In this document: piece after piece, positions 7,757 through 16,816 of the stretch
Layout: each line of letters opens with the position of its first letter
How positions within the stretch are numbered: the stretch's first letter is position 1
Source of the DNA: DATFVA01 sp963764235
GTDB lineage: Bacteria; Bacteroidota; Ignavibacteria; Ignavibacteriales; Ignavibacteriaceae
Assembly (NCBI GenBank): GCA_963764235.1
Contig: CAVXRO010000012.1
Span: 1 to 64,000, forward strand
DNA length: 64,000 bases
Reading direction: 5' to 3'
The notes under the pieces: generated by a model
What the model was told of the DNA's origin: nothing
Database searches by the model: none
What the model saw: only the letters and a program-made list of their open reading frames with translations
Position numbers and translations under genes: made by a program

Positions 7757-10386
7757 TTTGCCTCCTGATTATTTATTGTGAGAAATATTTGTTTGAATCT
7801 GCTGTCAGATCTCAGTTTTTCTAATTCAGGAATATGATCCAGTTCTTCAACGGCATACCCGTTATTCAATGCTCTCTTTACCCAGTTCAGAGCATTCTCT
7901 CTATCACCAAGCTGCTCAAATACTTCGCTGATCAGGATCATAACATTAACATCTTTCGGGTTTAGGGATACAACCTTGTCGATTATTGATTTAGCGCTAT
8001 CGGCAAGGTTTAGTTCAGTACAATAGCTTGCTATATTGGTCAATACCTGGGGATCAATGGGATTGACTTTAAGCTGTTCTTCAGCCAGCGATTTTGCCTT
8101 TCTTAAAGCAAAAGTGATTTTTGAGGGGTCAGCAGAACTCTGCCTGTATGCACCGGCAAGGTAGCCCCAGACACTATAATCAGAATCCTGCAACTTCAGT
8201 GCCTTCTCATAAGTGGCTGCCGCCTCGCTGTACAGCCGTTCATAATAATAAAGAGTGGCGAGATTTGAATAGACGCTGTAATCAGGTTGTAACTTCAGCG
8301 AACGTTTAAACATTACAATGGCATCGGCTTTCTGATCCAGATAATAATACATTGCTCCCAGGTTTCTATATGCAGCCGCATTCAAAGGAGTCATTTTAAT
8401 CACCTGTTCAAACTGCCCGGCCGCCTCTTTATAGTTACCATGCAAATAATAGTATACGCCAAGGCGGTTATATCCTCCCCAGTAATCAGGTTTCATCTTT
8501 ATTACTTTTTTATATATCGATTCAGCTTCAGCAAGTTTACCTTGTTTGTTGTATGCAGTTGCCTGTCCCTGGTAAGCATCAACATTAGAAGGATCAATAT
8601 CCTGTGCAATTAAAAACTCCTTGTTTGCCTCCGTATATTTACCTGTTTCTGTATAAAGCATACCCAGCGTAATATGTACCTGTGCCAGGTTCTTATTGAG
8701 AGCATCAGCTTTGATACAATTCTCTTTTGCTTTTTCTACCAGGGAGATATCCTTTGTTTTTGAGTACAGACGTAGGTACGCTTCTCCAAGTCCCGCATAA
8801 GCCAGTGCAAATCCGGAATCCGCATCAACAGCTTTCTTTAACAACAGGATTGTCTTTTTCAGATCATCTGTATTTGTAAAATGAAGCAGGCTGCCTTTTG
8901 CTTCAAGGTACAGATCATTTGCGGCGGGATTTGAGGTTTCCCCGGCCCTGAGCCGGTTTTTTATTTCTTCTTCAACAGGAAGCTCCAGCATCTCTGCAGT
9001 TTTTATCACTGCCTCATCCTGTATTGTTGATATTTCAGTCAGGGGTTCGTCAATGACCCGGGAACTTATCTGCCTTTTTTGGGCTGGATCAACAAGGTTC
9101 AGTATAAGCTGCCACCTGTTATTCATTTTCTGCATGCTGCCTGTAATGGCGAGGTTAATGCCAAACGCTTTTAACGCATCTTCGGGAGTCGAAACTTTAC
9201 TCTTCTGCATTTCACTCACAGGCACAATCCATAATTTCTCTTTATATTGTTCAAGCTGCGAAAGTTTGCTGGTTATTATTTCACTCAAGCCGTCTGCTAT
9301 CGACTTATTCTCAACACTCCCTATAATGTTAAATGGAAGCACAGCAATATGCTTTTCCACAGGAATAAGCGAAGCGCCTTTATCGGCTAACACACCGGCA
9401 CGGGCAAGGTAATCATATAATAAAAATGCTGTTGCTGCTATCAGAATGATAACAGCCGCCCATCTCAACCACGGTGATTTCAATACCGGAACTTTTTCAG
9501 GCTCTGTCTTTTTGTTAACAAAAGAAAACTGACGTGATATTTCTTTTGATGAATTAGCGGGTCCATCCTTAAGCAATTCCAGATCGTTCAGTAGATCTGC
9601 TGCCGAGCTGTACCTATCTTCTTTGTTTTTTGCAAGTGCTTTAAGAATGATTGACTCAACAGGTTCAGGAATGCTTTCATCATAAGTTTTGAGTCCCCGG
9701 GGGTTTTCATTTATTATTGAATAAACAATCGCCTGATCATAATCGCCCCTGAACGGAAGATGGCCCGTAAACAATTCATACATCACTACACCGAACGACC
9801 ATATATCGGTCTGATGGTCAACTATTTCTCCGGTCGTCTGTTCAGGCGACATATATGAGATCGTTCCGAGTGTAGTTCCCTGACGTGTAAGGTTACCGCC
9901 ATCTCCAAGTTTTGCAAGTCCGAAGTCCATAATCTTCACCGCCCCATCGTCGGTTATCATTATGTTAGAAGATTTGATATCCCGGTGCACAATGCCTTTT
10001 TTATGTGCCGCCTCAAGTCCTTTGCAGATTTTAATTGAAATAGATAAAGCGTCATCATAAGAAATTTTATTCTCTCTGATCCTTTCTTTTAATTCGACCC
10101 CATCAATATATTCCATCACAAGGAATACCCTTATCTCACCATTCTGTTCTTCACTTTTTTCTATCGAATAAATGGTTGTTATGTTTGGATGATTTAAGGC
10201 AGCCGCTGCTCTTGCCTCTGTTTTAAACCTTTCAATATTTTCCTTATCCGCAGCGATGTGATGAGGTAGAAATTTTAAGGCAACGGTTCTGTCGAGGTCT
10301 GTATCAACCGCCTTATAAACCACACCCATTCCCCCCTCTCCGAGTTTCTCAGTTATCTTGTAATGAAGTATGGTTGAACCTGTCAT
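7753..10386 (-). CDS. PknB-type Ser/Thr kinase with transmembrane helix and TPR array
   Basis: 877 residues. The kinase domain (about 8-275) has the G-loop GEGGMG (16-21), K38 in VALK, the catalytic loop HRDIKSSN (134-141) and DFG (154-156), so it should be active. One transmembrane helix (about 305-325, AAVIILIAATAFLLYDYLA) leads outside the cytoplasm to a FlgO/TolB-like module (about 345-465, HIAVLPFNIIG) and then at least eight TPR units (about 480-850). This layout is common among large signalling kinases of the FCB and Acidobacteria groups. The start is the ATG at 10386. Confidence 0.9.
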   Translation of the reverse strand: MTGSTILHYKITEKLGEGGMGVVYKAVDTDLDRTVALKFLPHHIAADKENIERFKTEARAAAALNHPNITTIYSIEKSEEQNGEIRVFLVMEYIDGVELKERIRENKISYDDALSISIKICKGLEAAHKKGIVHRDIKSSNIMITDDGAVKIMDFGLAKLGDGGNLTRQGTTLGTISYMSPEQTTGEIVDHQTDIWSFGVVMYELFTGHLPFRGDYDQAIVYSIINENPRGLKTYDESIPEPVESIILKALAKNKEDRYSSAADLLNDLELLKDGPANSSKEISRQFSFVNKKTEPEKVPVLKSPWLRWAAVIILIAATAFLLYDYLARAGVLADKGASLIPVEKHIAVLPFNIIGSVENKSIADGLSEIITSKLSQLEQYKEKLWIVPVSEMQKSKVSTPEDALKAFGINLAITGSMQKMNNRWQLILNLVDPAQKRQISSRVIDEPLTEISTIQDEAVIKTAEMLELPVEEEIKNRLRAGETSNPAANDLYLEAKGSLLHFTNTDDLKKTILLLKKAVDADSGFALAYAGLGEAYLRLYSKTKDISLVEKAKENCIKADALNKNLAQVHITLGMLYTETGKYTEANKEFLIAQDIDPSNVDAYQGQATAYNKQGKLAEAESIYKKVIKMKPDYWGGYNRLGVYYYLHGNYKEAAGQFEQVIKMTPLNAAAYRNLGAMYYYLDQKADAIVMFKRSLKLQPDYSVYSNLATLYYYERLYSEAAATYEKALKLQDSDYSVWGYLAGAYRQSSADPSKITFALRKAKSLAEEQLKVNPIDPQVLTNIASYCTELNLADSAKSIIDKVVSLNPKDVNVMILISEVFEQLGDRENALNWVKRALNNGYAVEELDHIPELEKLRSDSRFKQIFLTINNQEAK

Positions 10387-10624
10387 AAATTTTAATTTTA
10401 GTTACTTAGTTCCAGCGGGATATTGAATAGATGTTTATACCTGTGAGACCGGCCGGCTCCTTGCGGCATGGTTTCACCGGGACTCAAATACTTTACATGC
10501 TTTAGGGTGATCTGAATTTAGTTAAATTTTCCCATATATAGTACAAATTGAATATTTATTCCTTTTCAGGTAAGACTGTAGTCACAATAAAGAATCTCCG
10601 GAAACCTGCCCTTAAATTAAAAAA
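10387..10624. other. Intergenic region with GC-rich, possibly structured kinase leader
   Basis: No gene is seen. On the minus strand, about 55-105 nt before the kinase ATG, a GC-rich segment (10441-10491) can fold: GTGA-A-ACC pairs with GGT-C-TCAC around an inner GCCGGC. It is unlike the AT-rich surroundings. It could be a structured 5' UTR, but I cannot assign a riboswitch class. Confidence 0.35.
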
Positions 10625-10650
10625 AGGCAGTCCGTATCTACAGACTGCCT
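10619..10650 (-). terminator. Intrinsic terminator after the BNR propeller gene
   Basis: AGGCAGTC (10625-10632) and GACTGCCT (10643-10650) form a perfect 8-bp stem. On the minus strand it is followed by a run of six T. It lies about 80 nt past the stop of the propeller gene. Confidence 0.85.
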
Positions 10651-10728
10651 CTTCTCTAATTAATCTCTTCCTTCTTCCTACTTACTCATTCCACTTTTTC
10701 CTTTTTCCTTTTCATTTTTTCCCTGTCT

Positions 10729-13700
10729 TCATTTTCTCCACTCCGGGAACCTTCCGGGAGTATAAGGAGCACCGTATTTTTCGAGGGAAGACTCAAGTGC
10801 TTTAACCTCGCCGTCAATGGATTTCAATTCTGACAGCAATCCGTCAAACTGACCTGCTGCAGCATCGTAGGATTTGATATACGTATCGGTAGGAGCAGAG
10901 GTTGTTGTCCACAACGCTCCTGTTACGAGGTCAATTCTGTCCTTTACAGAAGTTGGTGAACCTCCCTCATATCTTGCTCTCAGGGGATCACCATTCAGTT
11001 TACGGTTAAAATCGTCTAATTCCTTTTCAATTTTTATAACAGTATTATAAGTTGCCTCGGGAACTTCAGCTCCGTCTATCACGGCTTTCTTGAAGTATTT
11101 TATCTTCTCATCAAGCGATTTTCTGTAAGCATCCGCGCCCGATATTGCACGGGTAAGCTCTGCTACTTTCCGGTTAAATTGATCAAGCGACTGTTTATCT
11201 TCAGCCGGAAGTGAAGTGTTGTTCAATGACTTACAAACGAATTCCTGCGGTGGAAAAAGTTCGGTGAATTTCCCATCCTGGAACTTTGAAAGTGAAACTT
11301 TATAGGTGCCCGGTACAACCATATAGCCGCGGTCGGGTTCGTTCCATGGAACTGAACTGTCAAATGGTTTCAAATCCACCGGGGTGAAGGGGTTATACCT
11401 GAAGTCCCACGTTATCCGGTTTACTCCTTTTTTCGGGTCAGTTTTTATTTTTCTTATAACATTACCCTGTTGGTCAGTAATAGTGAAAAGAAGGTAAGCA
11501 TCCGGCTCTTCTTTTTCATTGAACAACGTCTGGTATGTCGGATACTTTATATCTTCATTCTTTTTCTGTTTTTCTTTTTCCTCATCCCTTCTCTTTTCTT
11601 TAAGAGATTTGATATCATCTTTCAGGTAGAAGGTAAAGACAGCGCCGAAATCAGGGTTGGGAGCAGCATAAAAACTTGCACCCATAAAGCCTACTCCCGG
11701 GAACGCAAATGGCTGAGCTTCAATATACATCAGCGCATCTCTAACGGGGAAAATATATGCATCTTTCTTAAGGTTTTCTTTCGACATATATCTCAGCGGT
11801 GAATAATCATCGAGGATATAAATTCCCCTTCCGAAGGTTGAGACGACAAGATCATTCTCCCTTCTCTGTATTGTAAGATCCATAACCATCTCTGTAGGAA
11901 GTCCATTCTTCAGTGGTATCCATTCATTTCCACCGTCAACTGTATAAAAAACACCGAACTGGGTTCCTAAGAAAAGCAGATCTTTATCCACATTATCCTC
12001 AGCGATCGTGAAAGTACTTCCGTATTTCGGCAGGTTGCTGTTAAAGAGGAACCAGTTTTTTCCACCGTCAGTAGTCTTATATAAGTAAGGCTGGAAATCA
12101 CCCTCTACAAAATTTTCACAGGCAGCAAAGGCAACATTTTTATCGAAATGCGAGGCCGCGATCTGATCTATCCTGGAATATTCGGGGAGACCGGGTGTTG
12201 AAGCCATATTCCAGGTTTTTCCCCCATCGCTTGTATAGTGAATTAGCCCGTCCCCCGATCCGGTGTAGATGTAGTTCTCATCCAAAGGAGATTCAGCGAT
12301 GGCTGATAACTGAGCCATAGAACCTTTCCTGGCCAGGTCATCTATACTCCAGCTTCTGTCCATCAGTTTCTGCATTTCCTGCGGTACGCCGCGGGTAAGA
12401 TCTGGACTAATAATTTTCCAGGTACTTCCCTGGTCATCTGTTCTGAATAATTTATTTGCTCCAAAGTACAGCCTCTTATTATCAAACTTTGATATCAACA
12501 AAGCTGCATCCCAGTCGAACCTGTAGGCTGTATCGGCAAAATCATACGGCTTTATATATAACCTCTCACCGCTCTTTTTATCGAATCTAACAAGACCGCC
12601 GTTCTGGGATTCGGAATAAATTATATTAGGATTCTTCCAGTCAACCTGAGTCTGGAACCCGTCGCCTGAACAGGTATAGTACCAGTCCTGGTTCGTAATA
12701 CCCCCAGTATTTATTGTACGTGAAGGACCGCCGAAGCTGCTGTTATCCTGTGAACCGGCAAAAACGTTATAAAAAGGAAGGTCGTTATCTGTGGTTACTT
12801 TATAAATTTCGGCAATAGGAATATTCGATTTGAAATTCCAGTTCTTTCCCTGGTCGTATGTTTCATAGACCCCGCCATCGCATCCGGCAATCAGGTGATC
12901 GTTATTATCCGGATCTATCCACAGAACATGGTTATCGACGTGTTTCTTATCTTCACCCAGGTTATCCCAGTTCTTTCCGCCGTCGTTTGTAACCTGCATA
13001 AAAACATCCATACTGTAAACACGATCTACATTTTTCGGATCGCAAAAAAGCTTCTGGAAATAAAAAGCGTATGAGGAAACATAACTGCTCTGTTTTGCCC
13101 AGCTAACACCACGGTCGGTACTTTTATAAACTCCACCTTCTTTAGCTGCTTCAATGATCGCGTACAGCACATCAGGATTTACCGGAGAGATCGCTATACC
13201 AATTCTTCCCATATCGGCAGCCGGTAAACCTTTGCTCATTTTATCCCACGTTGCTCCACCGTCTGTGCTGCGGTATATTCCGCTTTCAGGTCCGCCATAC
13301 ACTCCTGTATATAAATTTCTCATCCTCTGATGCATTGAAGCATAAAGTATATTTGAATATCTGGGATCCATATGAATTTCAAATGCCCCGGTGTATTTAC
13401 TTACGAATAGCACATTATTCCAGGTTTTGCCTCCGTCGGTGGTTTTGAAAATTCCGCGGTCGCCGCCGGCAATCCGTGAGGGACCATACGCAGCCACGTA
13501 AATGATGTTTCCATCATTCGGATCAACTACGATCCCGCCTATCTGCCTGGACTCTTTTATTCCTGTATTCTTCCAGCTTTTCCCGCCGTCTTCACTTTTA
13601 TATACTCCGTCGCCGTATATTACATTATTCTGGTTATTATTCTCGCCGGTACCAACCCAGACTATATTAGGATTAGAGGGGTCAATGGCTACCGTACCGA

Positions 13701-13989
13701 TTGCATATGAATCCTGGTTATCAAATACGGGGGAAAACGTTATTCCATTATTGGTTGTTTTCCATAATGAACCGTGTCCGGAACCAACGAAATATTCGCT
13801 GTGGTCGGCGGGGTTTACCGCAAGGGCAACTACCCTTCCGCCTGTAATAGCGGGACCAATGCTCCTGAAGGATAAACCGCTCATAGGGATATTTTTTAGG
13901 GAATCTGGCCCAGATTTTTCCTGAGGCAGGATATTTACAGAAAATGCCAGCAGTAGTGCAATGAATGCTAATATCAGATTTTTTTTCAT
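10729..13989 (-). CDS. Large exported BNR/sortilin-like propeller protein
   Basis: 1086 residues with an N-terminal signal peptide (about 1-22). At least nine BNR/Asp-box repeats are visible (GVYKSEDGGKSWKN, GIFKTTDGGKTWNN, GIYRSTDGGATWDK, GVYKSTDRGVSWAK, and more), placing it among VPS10/sortilin- and photosystem-stability-factor-like ten-bladed propellers. The C-terminal third (about 780-1086) has no BNR repeats. It holds a lysine-rich linker (about 800-830), an Ig-like strand set and a predicted helical region. Such proteins are abundant, exported and often called glycosyl hydrolase, but sialidase catalytic residues are not evident, so function is unknown. The gene stands alone with its own terminator. 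Confidence 0.85.
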   Translation of the reverse strand: MKKNLILAFIALLLAFSVNILPQEKSGPDSLKNIPMSGLSFRSIGPAITGGRVVALAVNPADHSEYFVGSGHGSLWKTTNNGITFSPVFDNQDSYAIGTVAIDPSNPNIVWVGTGENNNQNNVIYGDGVYKSEDGGKSWKNTGIKESRQIGGIVVDPNDGNIIYVAAYGPSRIAGGDRGIFKTTDGGKTWNNVLFVSKYTGAFEIHMDPRYSNILYASMHQRMRNLYTGVYGGPESGIYRSTDGGATWDKMSKGLPAADMGRIGIAISPVNPDVLYAIIEAAKEGGVYKSTDRGVSWAKQSSYVSSYAFYFQKLFCDPKNVDRVYSMDVFMQVTNDGGKNWDNLGEDKKHVDNHVLWIDPDNNDHLIAGCDGGVYETYDQGKNWNFKSNIPIAEIYKVTTDNDLPFYNVFAGSQDNSSFGGPSRTINTGGITNQDWYYTCSGDGFQTQVDWKNPNIIYSESQNGGLVRFDKKSGERLYIKPYDFADTAYRFDWDAALLISKFDNKRLYFGANKLFRTDDQGSTWKIISPDLTRGVPQEMQKLMDRSWSIDDLARKGSMAQLSAIAESPLDENYIYTGSGDGLIHYTSDGGKTWNMASTPGLPEYSRIDQIAASHFDKNVAFAACENFVEGDFQPYLYKTTDGGKNWFLFNSNLPKYGSTFTIAEDNVDKDLLFLGTQFGVFYTVDGGNEWIPLKNGLPTEMVMDLTIQRRENDLVVSTFGRGIYILDDYSPLRYMSKENLKKDAYIFPVRDALMYIEAQPFAFPGVGFMGASFYAAPNPDFGAVFTFYLKDDIKSLKEKRRDEEKEKQKKNEDIKYPTYQTLFNEKEEPDAYLLFTITDQQGNVIRKIKTDPKKGVNRITWDFRYNPFTPVDLKPFDSSVPWNEPDRGYMVVPGTYKVSLSKFQDGKFTELFPPQEFVCKSLNNTSLPAEDKQSLDQFNRKVAELTRAISGADAYRKSLDEKIKYFKKAVIDGAEVPEATYNTVIKIEKELDDFNRKLNGDPLRARYEGGSPTSVKDRIDLVTGALWTTTSAPTDTYIKSYDAAAGQFDGLLSELKSIDGEVKALESSLEKYGAPYTPGRFPEWRK

Positions 13990-14266
13990 GTTGTTAACTG
14001 AAATATTTGTTTGTGGAAATAGATATGTATTTGAGGATTCAAGCCAAAGACTTAAGTAATTAAGTTAAAAACGCATCAAAGTTAAAAGAAACTTTGAATT
14101 AATTCTAACCATTTTTAAATGTTTTGGGATGAATGGCTATATTTTGGGATGACCGAGGAAGGCACACGAATTCTTACTTTCGGGTCTGCCAGAAGGCGCC
14201 TTTCAGATGCTCACACAAATCTTTTTCAGTATTTTTATATTTCAGGATAAAGAAAAAGGAGATTTT
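13990..14266. other. Divergent intergenic region
   Basis: No gene, hairpin or clear promoter pair was found between the propeller gene and yjbQ, apart from the AAAAAGGAG ribosome site just before yjbQ. Confidence 0.4.
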
Positions 14267-14689
14267 ATGAAGTGCATACAGAAAGAGTTCAGCGTTAACT
14301 CAAGAGGGAGGGGATTTCACCTGATCACCGATGAGGTACTTGATCAGGCTGCGGAAATCAAGGATATAAAAACAGGGATTGTCCATATATTCATCAAGCA
14401 TACTTCGGCTTCACTGACCCTGAATGAAAATGCCGATCCCACCGTTAGGAGTGATATGGAAAAACATTTTAACAAGATGGTTCCTGAGAATGCACCATAT
14501 TATGATCACAACACTGAGGGTGCGGACGATATGCCTGCTCATATCAAGAGTGTAATCTTAGGCAGCAGCGTGTCTGTTCCTGTTAAGAACGGAGACTTCA
14601 ATCTCGGAACCTGGCAGGGAGTTTATTTATGCGAACACAGGAACAGGGGCGGCAACAGAAAAATTGTAGTTACAATCATTGGGGAATGA
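14267..14689 (+). CDS. yjbQ: YjbQ/UPF0047 family protein
   Basis: 140 residues. The ATG at 14267 follows a strong AAGGAG site; the in-frame extension upstream is unlikely. The family signature is clear: GIVHIFIKHTSASLTLNENADPTVRSDME in the first half, then the NTEGADDMPAHIKSVILG segment and a C-terminal GTWQGVYLCEHRNRGG. YjbQ homologues have been tied to weak thiamine phosphate synthase activity, but the physiological role is unsettled. The three conserved histidines are present. It is transcribed alone. Confidence 0.88.
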   Translation: MKCIQKEFSVNSRGRGFHLITDEVLDQAAEIKDIKTGIVHIFIKHTSASLTLNENADPTVRSDMEKHFNKMVPENAPYYDHNTEGADDMPAHIKSVILGSSVSVPVKNGDFNLGTWQGVYLCEHRNRGGNRKIVVTIIGE

Positions 14690-14723
14690 GTTTAAAGGGA
14701 AAAGATTTCAAAATGGGACACTG

Positions 14724-14866
14724 CCATTTTGTCATACTATAGATTTTTTAACATTGGAAAATTGCGTTTTTTCGCCGTTTTTCAAGAGATCTTTTCAAAG
14801 TTCAAAAGGCGGATAAAAGGCGGAGATGAGATGGATAAAAAAAGAGTATGACATTTTGTCATACTC
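14724..14866 (+). repeat. MITE-like intergenic repeat, copy 1
   Basis: About 143 bp. Ends read inward as TGTCATACT then a T-run on both sides. The middle holds GGAAAATTGC, a T-run, CGCC, and GGCGGATAAAAGGCGG. A related copy lies inverted at 40629-40788. The right end is a palindrome that also works as a terminator. Confidence 0.75.
14837..14866 (-). terminator. Intrinsic terminator supplied by the repeat end
   Basis: GAGTATGACA (14844-14853), TTT, TGTCATACTC (14857-14866) is a perfect 10-bp stem. On the minus strand seven T follow. It lies about 55 nt past the barrel gene stop. Confidence 0.85.
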
Positions 14867-14919
14867 GTTGAAAATTTCAACAGAAAACAGACTTACCACA
14901 GCCTGTTTTATACTAAAAA

Positions 14920-15564
14920 TTAATAATAAAAACGGAAGCCCACTCTGAACATTGCTCCGCTCATATCAAACACTCTCTCGAAAGTCCGTTTATCCCCAAC
15001 AGCATTCTGAGTCTCGTATGTCCAGCTGGGTGCGGATGAATGATAAGCAAGCTCTGCAAAGACATCAGCCTGCTTGCTCAGTTCATATATTCCCCCTATT
15101 CCTATCCTCCAGTTAAGATCAAAGGCAGTCTGGAATTCATCTTTGGAGGGATCAACGTAATCATTATAATTTATAAGCAGAACTTCCGCTCCGATTCCGG
15201 CAGTAAGGTAAGCCTGTGTATAAGGGGCTACAAGTGTTTTACCTGTAAGATGGATCATTAACGGAAAATCGTGAAGATTGGTTTTCGCCCTGAGTTCATT
15301 TATTTGCCCACCGCCGATAGGATTAGGATCCTGCAGGTTCAGATCATTAACCAGAGACTTATCTACATAATTCTTATGGTACCAGTCGAAGCTCCATCCG
15401 AAACTAAAATTCTTATCTACATAATGAGAACCTTCATAACCGATAATAAAACCTCCGCCGGCAGAAGAAGGAGAAAATATACCGAGTTTAACGGCGGCTG
15501 TATTCACCTGCGCGTAAATGCCCGGCACTGCAAGTGCAATGATTATAACAATTAACTTTTTCAT
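14920..15564 (-). CDS. Outer-membrane beta-barrel protein
   Basis: 214 residues with a signal peptide (about 1-18, ending GIYA). Alternating strands such as GGGFIIGYEGSHYV, FSFGWSFDWYHKNYV and the aromatic C-terminus AMFRVGFRFYY (final Tyr) indicate a porin-like or OmpA-like barrel of about eight strands in the outer membrane. No specific family was recognised. It is monocistronic, with a terminator formed by the end of a MITE-like repeat. Confidence 0.75.
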   Translation of the reverse strand: MKKLIVIIIALAVPGIYAQVNTAAVKLGIFSPSSAGGGFIIGYEGSHYVDKNFSFGWSFDWYHKNYVDKSLVNDLNLQDPNPIGGGQINELRAKTNLHDFPLMIHLTGKTLVAPYTQAYLTAGIGAEVLLINYNDYVDPSKDEFQTAFDLNWRIGIGGIYELSKQADVFAELAYHSSAPSWTYETQNAVGDKRTFERVFDMSGAMFRVGFRFYY

Positions 15565-15720
15565 CTTTTCCTCAAATTTATGAGTCTCCCCGAAACAGCA
15601 AACTGAATGCCATTTGAGAACTGTGCGCTAATATCAACTTTTTAATTTTTAACCGAATAAATTGTACAAAATGCAGTACAGCAGGTATAATTGAATAGAC
15701 ATTATAATCTGCGTTCAAAA

Positions 15721-15760
15721 AATAAAAAAGCCGGACTAATTAACCAATAAATCCGGCTTT
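15721..15760 (-). terminator. Intrinsic terminator after ferredoxin gene
   Basis: AAAGCCGGA (15727-15735) and TCCGGCTTT (15752-15760) form a 9-bp stem. On the minus strand it is followed by a T-rich tract. It lies 18 nt after the ferredoxin stop. Confidence 0.8.
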
Positions 15761-15777
15761 CAGACTTTTATTATTTT

Positions 15778-16128
15778 CTAACCGCTGTATCCCCATTTCT
15801 TCTTGTTAGCCTCAATCTCTTCAGATGTCGGAAGCGGCTTTCCCTCCTCGCGTTGGGGCACCACCCTTGGCTTCCCGACTATTCGTGCGTTTAGTTCTAT
15901 ATCTTCATTAAAAATATCAGGTACCATCTCCTCTTCGAAGATAGCTTCCCATGGACATTCGGGAACGCATGCATTACAATCGATACATTCGTCCGGATCA
16001 ATCAGCAGCATCTCCTTCGGTATAGTAGGATCATCTCCGGTATATTCATAGATACAGTCAACCGGGCAAACCTGGGTGCAGGCAATATCTTTACAATTGA
16101 GACATAATTTTGTGATGACATAAGCCAT
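15778..16128 (-). CDS. Ferredoxin with two 4Fe-4S motifs
   Basis: 116 residues. Cluster motifs are CLNCKDIACTQVCP near residues 9-22 (a variant with CxxC then spaced cysteines) and a canonical CIDCNACVPECP (about 48-59). This is the layout of bacterial 7Fe/8Fe ferredoxins with a C-terminal extension (EEEMVPDIF onwards). It is a soluble electron carrier; the redox partner is not visible nearby. It stands alone, is divergent from the phosphatase gene and has its own terminator. Confidence 0.9.
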   Translation of the reverse strand: MAYVITKLCLNCKDIACTQVCPVDCIYEYTGDDPTIPKEMLLIDPDECIDCNACVPECPWEAIFEEEMVPDIFNEDIELNARIVGKPRVVPQREEGKPLPTSEEIEANKKKWGYSG

Positions 16129-16287
16129 AGTTTTTCCTTTGAGAGTTAATAAAAACTTTATTCTTCGGAGTTATAGGTTTTAATTTCTGCAAACAATATT
16201 CAAGAATAAAAAATTATTATTCATTAAGCAAGCATCTGTTCAATCAGGGTGATTTGGAAAATAAATGATGATTAAGGGTTAATTGGT

Positions 16288-16295
16288 TATATTTG
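16288..16295 (+). promoter_or_regulatory. Bacteroidota-type -7 box
   Basis: TATATTTG matches TAnnTTTG, 38 bp before the phosphatase ATG at 16334. Confidence 0.45.
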
Positions 16296-16333
16296 TACTT
16301 TCGAAACTTATACCTGAAAAGAGGAATTCAATT

Positions 16334-16816
16334 ATGAAAATTATCAGAATACTCTTTGTTTGTATGGGGAATATCTGCCGTTCTCCTGCTGCCGAGGGAA
16401 TACTTAAAACAATGGTGGACAAAGAAAAGTTATCTGACAGGATTGAAATAGATTCGGCAGGAACTATTGGCTACCATGCCGGCGAAACCCCAGATCCCCG
16501 GATGAGGTTTCATGCTGCTGGCAGAAGTTATTTCTTAAAGAGCAAAGCCCGCCAGTTTGATTCTAAAATTGATTTTGAAAAGTTCGATTATATCATCACA
16601 ATGGATGATGAAATTTTTAATGAAATTAATAGGTTAGATAAAAGAAAAGATTTTAGTAACAAAATCTATAAAATGGTTGAATTCAGTAGGGTTATTACGG
16701 CAGATGAAGTTCCCGATCCTTATTTGGGAGGACCAGAGGGATTTGAGAAAGTCCTGGATATATTGGTTGATGCATGCCGGGGATTATTAAAAAGGCTGAA
16801 AGATGAGCTTACCTGA
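16334..16816 (+). CDS. Low-molecular-weight protein tyrosine phosphatase
   Basis: 160 residues from the ATG at 16334, which follows GAGGAATT. The active-site loop C10-MGNIC-R16 matches CX5R, and the general-acid aspartate is in EVPDPYLGG near residue 127. It dephosphorylates phosphotyrosine or small phosphoesters in the cytoplasm. Its stop overlaps the next gene start by 14 nt, so it is coupled to a fructosamine-kinase-like gene; this pairing is also seen in other bacteria and suggests a role in protein deglycation or sugar-phosphate repair. Confidence 0.92.
   Translation: MKIIRILFVCMGNICRSPAAEGILKTMVDKEKLSDRIEIDSAGTIGYHAGETPDPRMRFHAAGRSYFLKSKARQFDSKIDFEKFDYIITMDDEIFNEINRLDKRKDFSNKIYKMVEFSRVITADEVPDPYLGGPEGFEKVLDILVDACRGLLKRLKDELT

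Noticed and set aside
10441..10491. c-di-GMP (GEMM) riboswitch before the kinase
   Set aside because: GCAAGGAGCC recalls the GEMM core, but the flanking conserved blocks and second stem are missing.
10548..10805. 85-residue frame upstream of the propeller stop
   Set aside because: It runs through the terminator hairpin and into the antisense of the propeller gene.
13502..13924. 140-residue plus-strand frame opposite the BNR protein
   Set aside because: Shadow of the propeller repeats in antisense; no independent support.
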